A stretch of 64,000 nucleotides of DNA from Kallotenue papyrolyticum (GTDB lineage: Bacteria > Chloroflexota > Chloroflexia > Chloroflexales > Kallotenuaceae), in NCBI RefSeq assembly GCF_000526415.1, contig NZ_JAGA01000003.1, positions 868,001 through 932,000 of the forward strand. Reading direction: 5' to 3'. The notes under the pieces were generated by a model. That model had not been told where the DNA came from. It worked only from the letters and a program-made list of their open reading frames with translations, and made no database searches. Of this stretch, positions 60,511 through 64,000 are shown in pieces. Both the position numbers and the translations under genes were made by a program. Each line of letters begins with the position of its first letter. The stretch's first letter is position 1.

Positions 60511-62686
60511 AGCTGCTCCTAACGGCTTTGCGAAGATAAAACGCAGCGGAGTCGCCCTGGCGCAGGGCATTGAGCCGCGCCGAGCGCCGACGAAACTCCT
60601 CGATCTGCTCCGGGGAAAAGAGAGCGTTCTGCGGATTTCGCAGGTACGACTGCTGCGATAGGAGCGGAATATCCCGCTGGTACTGTTCGCTGCCAATGAA
60701 CTGGAGCTCGAACGAGTCGTAGCGTGTCTCGACGAGCACCAGACCGGCCCGCTCCGCAAGCAGCGTGATGCTCTCCAGCGAGTGGATGTACAGATGGCGG
60801 GGCGCGTCAACGCCAACCCAGTGGACACCATAGGTGCGCCAGGCGTAGGAGGAGACTGTCGGCATACGCAGCAGACACACGCCGTCGCTGGTCAGCCGTG
60901 AGGCAGCCAGGCGCAACACCTCCTCCTGGTCGTCCATATGTTCAAAAGAATGGTTGAACATGATCAGATCCCACCGCTGGGCATCATCCAGCTCGGCGAG
61001 GCGGCGGCGCTGAATGGTCAGGCCGTTGGGGTAGCAGATATCCGCCGGAAGATAGGCATCGATCCCTGCCAGCCGGGTATACCCGGCTTCGCGCAGCCCG
61101 TAGAGCAGCCCACCAGCCCCGCAACCGACATCGAGAATGGCCGAATCAGCGGTAAACCGATTCTGGCCAAAATAGGTTTGGAGAAATTGGACAGCCAGGG
61201 TGCGCATCAGCTCCGCTGGCTGTTGCCGTGGATCGGAGTTGAAGCTGTAATAGCCCTCACCGTAGTAGCGGGCGAGGTCTGCCGGTACAGCGACAATCTG
61301 CAGACAGCCGCAGTCGGCACATTGGAAGTAGCGAAACTCATCGCGCAGGCCGATCATCATCTCGCGCATGCTGAATGTGCGATGTTGGGCCTGGCTGCCG
61401 CAGATCCTACAAGTGGGCATAGGCTCTCCTGAGCCTGCATTGCTACCAGCCGGCTGGGGCCTGGGATTATAACGCAGCGCCAGTTCCTCCAGCAAATCGG
61501 CCGCCCTGGGCACTCCGCCGAGTGCAGCAAACTGATCGCGCAACCGTCTCGCAGCAGCGCGGAAGCGCTCCTGAGTAAGCACGCGCTCCAGCGCCCCAGC
61601 TACAACCTCCGCCGTCAACCGATCGCGGCGCAGCGACAGCCCGACCCCACTCGCCAGCACCGCCCTAGCATGGAGCAGCTGATCCACCGCCTCAGGGATC
61701 ACAATCTGTGGAACGCCCCAGCAAATCGCGTCATGGGTCGTTCCGGTACCGCCGTGATGGATGATCGCGGCCGCGCGCGGCAGCACATGCTCGTAGGGCA
61801 GCCAGGCCTCCCAGCGAATATGCGCCGGCAGCGCAGCAATCTGATCGCGCTGCTCCGTAGCGCCACCTAGAATGCCCAGCGCGCCGAAGCGCTCCAGCGC
61901 AGCAAAGATGGCCGGTAATGGTGTGCTCTCGACCTGGTAACCGGTTGGCTGAGCGATAAGGACCAGCGGCCGATCTGCCGGCAGCTCGTGTAGCCAATCC
62001 GGCGGCGGTGCAGCAGGCTCCTGCGCTGCTCCGCCCACAAAACGCGCGCCGGGCGAGGGCCGGGGGTTGAAGACGCTGAACCATTCCGCAGAGAAATAGA
62101 CCAGGTGGAGATCACCAGCAATGAACAGGAAAGCCGGCGTGGACTCCGGCGCCAGCGGACACAGGCCGATACGCGCGCGCAGCCGATTGCGCCGTTCCTG
62201 GAACTCAGCAGCGACGGGCGCCGCTGCGGCAATTGGCATAAAAACGGTGAACGGGCCGGGATAGCCACAGCCGGCCAAGGCGACGCCCGAGGCTTCTGCC
62301 GCCAATGCCGCGCCGATCACAAAAGGATCGGCAATGATCACATCAGGCCGCCACCGACGAATCAGCTCCAGATGCGCGTCACAGGCCTGCTCCACTTGCC
62401 GCTCATCTAACCACATATCCAGCAGAGAGCGCATCTCCGCAGCGTACAGCTCCTCAAAGTCCATCTGCTGCTGACCGGCTCCGGCATGTGGGCGAATCGT
62501 TCCAGGAAAGGCGACAGGAATGATCGCCAGCGGCACACCGGCTCGCTCAAGTTGGGCAGCCACCTGCGCGCCACTGGCCCACAGCACCTCGTGCCCTCGC
62601 CGTAGGAGCAGCTGCGCCGTCTCCAGCAGACCGCCCCAGTCAAGGTGACCCACAACAGGAACGGTTGAGAAGAGAAAACGAGCCAT
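60503..62686 (-). CDS. Fused glycosyltransferase (GT1/MGT) and zinc-knuckle methyltransferase
   Basis: A 727-residue fusion. Residues 1-410: GT-B enzyme, MARFLFSTVPVVGHLDWGG to the nucleotide-sugar site IIHHGGTGTTHDAICWGVPQIVIPEAVDQ. Residues 423-727: C-methyltransferase-like part starting PTCRICG...FQCADCG (a four-Cys zinc knuckle), then SAM motif ILDVGCGAGGLLYGL and a C-terminal helical region. There is no stop between, but an internal ATG (61420) is preceded by AGGAGAG, so a free methyltransferase may also be made. The start 62686 is chosen by homology with the other GT. Confidence 0.9.
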   Translation of the reverse strand: MARFLFSTVPVVGHLDWGGLLETAQLLLRRGHEVLWASGAQVAAQLERAGVPLAIIPVAFPGTIRPHAGAGQQQMDFEELYAAEMRSLLDMWLDERQVEQACDAHLELIRRWRPDVIIADPFVIGAALAAEASGVALAGCGYPGPFTVFMPIAAAAPVAAEFQERRNRLRARIGLCPLAPESTPAFLFIAGDLHLVYFSAEWFSVFNPRPSPGARFVGGAAQEPAAPPPDWLHELPADRPLVLIAQPTGYQVESTPLPAIFAALERFGALGILGGATEQRDQIAALPAHIRWEAWLPYEHVLPRAAAIIHHGGTGTTHDAICWGVPQIVIPEAVDQLLHARAVLASGVGLSLRRDRLTAEVVAGALERVLTQERFRAAARRLRDQFAALGGVPRAADLLEELALRYNPRPQPAGSNAGSGEPMPTCRICGSQAQHRTFSMREMMIGLRDEFRYFQCADCGCLQIVAVPADLARYYGEGYYSFNSDPRQQPAELMRTLAVQFLQTYFGQNRFTADSAILDVGCGAGGLLYGLREAGYTRLAGIDAYLPADICYPNGLTIQRRRLAELDDAQRWDLIMFNHSFEHMDDQEEVLRLAASRLTSDGVCLLRMPTVSSYAWRTYGVHWVGVDAPRHLYIHSLESITLLAERAGLVLVETRYDSFELQFIGSEQYQRDIPLLSQQSYLRNPQNALFSPEQIEEFRRRSARLNALRQGDSAAFYLRKAVRSSYA

Positions 62687-62693
62687 CGACGCC

Positions 62694-62882
62694 TCAGGAG
62701 CGTGACTGTCTATCTCTGATAACGTGGAGCAATAGGGTCCCGCCGATGGAGATGACAAGCGCGATCAGCAGATCGATCAGAGCGCTCCGCAAGGTGAGTG
62801 TGCCTAGAAGGATATTGATCAGCGTTACAATCGCAAAGATGATGAAGAAGCCTAACCCATAGCGGCTGATGATGCCTATCAT
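62694..62882 (-). CDS. Small membrane protein (two helices)
   Basis: A 62-residue protein with two hydrophobic segments (GLGFFIIFAIVTLINILLG and ALIDLLIALVISIGGTLLLHV) and a basic end (IRDRQSRS). AGAGG precedes the ATG. Its stop is 7 bp before the GT-MT start. I do not recognise it; immunity or anchoring of the biosynthetic complex is a guess. Confidence 0.75.
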   Translation of the reverse strand: MIGIISRYGLGFFIIFAIVTLINILLGTLTLRSALIDLLIALVISIGGTLLLHVIRDRQSRS

Positions 62883-62950
62883 ATCATTACCTCTCCATGT
62901 CCGCGATCAAGGACTTTCACGGAACATACGGCCGCCCTCAAGAAAGAGCC

Positions 62951-63874
62951 TTACGTCTCCTGCCTATTGGCGTATGAGCCAACGGCCACGGTTTGTCCGG
63001 CGTCGTACCAGCGATGCAAGAGGTGCAGCAAAAATGCCTCCTCAAGAATGGGAATGCCCATCCGGTTACAGAGCATATGGATGTAGCTCTGAACAATCAT
63101 AGGGATGGGCGTCTCGAGCAGCCCTTGGCCTTCCAGGCGCAGCAGATCGCCTAGCGTTTGCCCGGTCCGTTCCCGAAAACGGGTCACAATCGAACCCAAC
63201 GGCTCGGCAGGTGCGCCCTGCATCTGGCGAGCCAGCGTGGCCTGAGCGGCACGATAGCGCTGGTCAAAATAAGCACACCACGCCGCCTGCTGCTCAGACG
63301 AAGGCGCGGTCATCGTCACCCAATAGTCACGGCAGCGGGCGTAGAAAGCCGCTCGTTGAGGAATCCTGCCCACCGCCTGGTCTAGCAGCGCATCGATCAG
63401 CAGCAGGGCGGCCTGTTGGCGCCGCAGCTGGCGACGATGTTCGCCGGCGATCACGGCGATTGCCGCCTCGCTGGAGTCCTGGAAGTGGCGCTCCGAGATG
63501 CTCATGCCGGCCTTCCCACCATACTTTGCGTACTCCGGCTCGTAGGTATCGTACTCAAAGGAGGGAAACGGACGCGGTGCGCCTTCCGGCGGCGCTGGTC
63601 TGCTTGGCTGAAGCGGGATCTGTTCAATCTGTTGAAACGCTTCAGGAATAACGCGCTCCAGCAGCGGTCGAACGATCTCCTCCAGCTGCTTGTGCTCACC
63701 CTGCATTCGGAAGCGGACGTGCGGCCCGCCCTCGACATAGAGGATATAGAAATATCCGGCAATGGCGCTCTGCTCCAATAGCGTGTGTGCCACAGGCTGA
63801 ACAACGTTAAGCACCAGATAGTCCGCTCGCTGCTGCGATGGGCCGTGAAACAGTTTCACGTAGAGCCACTGCAT
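62951..63874 (-). CDS. Thiopeptide-type/LanB C-terminal (SpaB_C) domain protein 1
   Basis: A 307-residue SpaB_C protein: WLYVKLFHGPSQQRADYLVL, VVQPVAHTLLEQSAIAGYFY, then VEGGPHVRFRMQG (the GGPH-x-R-x-R strand) and a C-terminal helix bundle with SYIHMLCNRMGIPILEEAFLLHLL. Relatives act as the elimination half of split lanthipeptide/thiopeptide dehydratases. ATG 63874 has TAAGG upstream; a TTG at 63880 has a stronger GAGGGGG. Clearly related to copy 2 but diverged. Confidence 0.88.
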   Translation of the reverse strand: MQWLYVKLFHGPSQQRADYLVLNVVQPVAHTLLEQSAIAGYFYILYVEGGPHVRFRMQGEHKQLEEIVRPLLERVIPEAFQQIEQIPLQPSRPAPPEGAPRPFPSFEYDTYEPEYAKYGGKAGMSISERHFQDSSEAAIAVIAGEHRRQLRRQQAALLLIDALLDQAVGRIPQRAAFYARCRDYWVTMTAPSSEQQAAWCAYFDQRYRAAQATLARQMQGAPAEPLGSIVTRFRERTGQTLGDLLRLEGQGLLETPIPMIVQSYIHMLCNRMGIPILEEAFLLHLLHRWYDAGQTVAVGSYANRQET

Positions 63875-63903
63875 GCTCAATGCCTTACCCCCTCAGATCA
63901 TCG

Positions 63904-64000
63904 TCACTCGCCAGCCGCATGGCCACGCTCGATCCAGTTGACCTCGATCTGCAACTCGCTCACGACCGCTTCGCCGTTAAACGTTACCGGCAGCTCCTCT
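63904..64000 (-). CDS. C-terminal end of an unidentified protein (window edge)
   Basis: Thirty-one codons ending in TGA at 63904: LPVTFNGEAVVSELQIEVNWIERG and a short tail. It has no Cys, Ser/Thr-rich core or LanB-like motif, so it is not obviously a precursor. It stops 29 bp before the SpaB_C gene 1 start and is likely in the same operon. Too short to identify. Confidence 0.55.
   Translation of the reverse strand, partial: EELPVTFNGEAVVSELQIEVNWIERGHAAGE

Noticed and set aside
63904-64000. RiPP precursor peptide at the right edge
   Set aside because: The 31 visible residues contain no Cys and few Ser/Thr and look like a strand-forming C-terminus of a larger protein.

Overview
This window is about 64 kb of a G+C-rich bacterial chromosome. 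It is probably from a member of the Chloroflexi (Chloroflexia type, perhaps thermophilic). I infer this from the gene families (F420-type oxidoreductases, single-domain N-acetylglutamate synthase, HTH-citrate synthase fusion, LAxTG wall anchor) and base composition; no rRNA marker is present. Most of the window is ordinary housekeeping chromosome with strong Shine-Dalgarno sites and tightly packed operons. The last 9 kb (about 55-64 kb) looks different by eye: lower G+C, pseudogene debris at its edge, and a RiPP-type biosynthetic cluster.

Layout. 0-4.6 kb: CobW-type GTPase (cut by the edge), acetyltransferase, zinc ribbon protein, csaA, a CmtR-type metal sensor with its P1B ATPase. 4.1-6.1 kb: flavodoxin, DUF2249 protein and NnrS-like membrane protein around a CRP/FNR-type site. 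6.2-6.4 kb: tandem hairpin repeat. 6.5-12.5 kb: TetR/P450 divergent pair, two F420-type enzymes, pgeF, yggS, cysteine dioxygenase-like cupin. 12.5-14.2 kb: Ser-Pro repeat wall protein behind a structured leader. 14.2-17.6 kb: exopolysaccharide genes (BY-kinase, two Wzz-like proteins, glycosyltransferase). 17.7-21.3 kb: gnd, then the aroH-aroF-tyrA operon. 22.5-28.9 kb: TetR-controlled acyl-CoA catabolic operon. 28.9-43.1 kb: a long arginine/carbamoyl-phosphate gene run. 43.2-50.7 kb: ggt, SURF1 and a SAM-riboswitch-controlled sulfur operon. 50.7-54.3 kb: two divergent citrate synthases and a VIT-type metal transporter. 54.3-55.1 kb: debris. 55.1-64 kb: RiPP cluster.

The best regulatory discoveries are two complete ribosome-mediated attenuators readable directly in the DNA. 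One precedes aroH and has a leader peptide carrying WFYFYFF. The other precedes argG and has a leader peptide carrying LRFRRR. In both, a sigma70 promoter with a 17-bp spacer, a short ORF, a 1:2 hairpin, a 2:3 antiterminator and a 3:4 terminator can be traced. They imply that aromatic and arginine synthesis are controlled by translation of the limiting amino acid. A SAM-I riboswitch with terminator controls the sulfonate ABC transporter and metY.

The RiPP cluster (all on the minus strand) has two stand-alone LanB elimination-type (SpaB_C/thiopeptide-type) proteins, two paralogous GT-B glycosyltransferases (one fused to a methyltransferase), a second methyltransferase, an ABC-2 exporter, a small membrane protein and an orphan response regulator. 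The precursor peptide and any glutamylating LanB half were not found and may lie beyond 64 kb. This suggests a glycosylated, methylated dehydroamino-acid peptide that may be undescribed.
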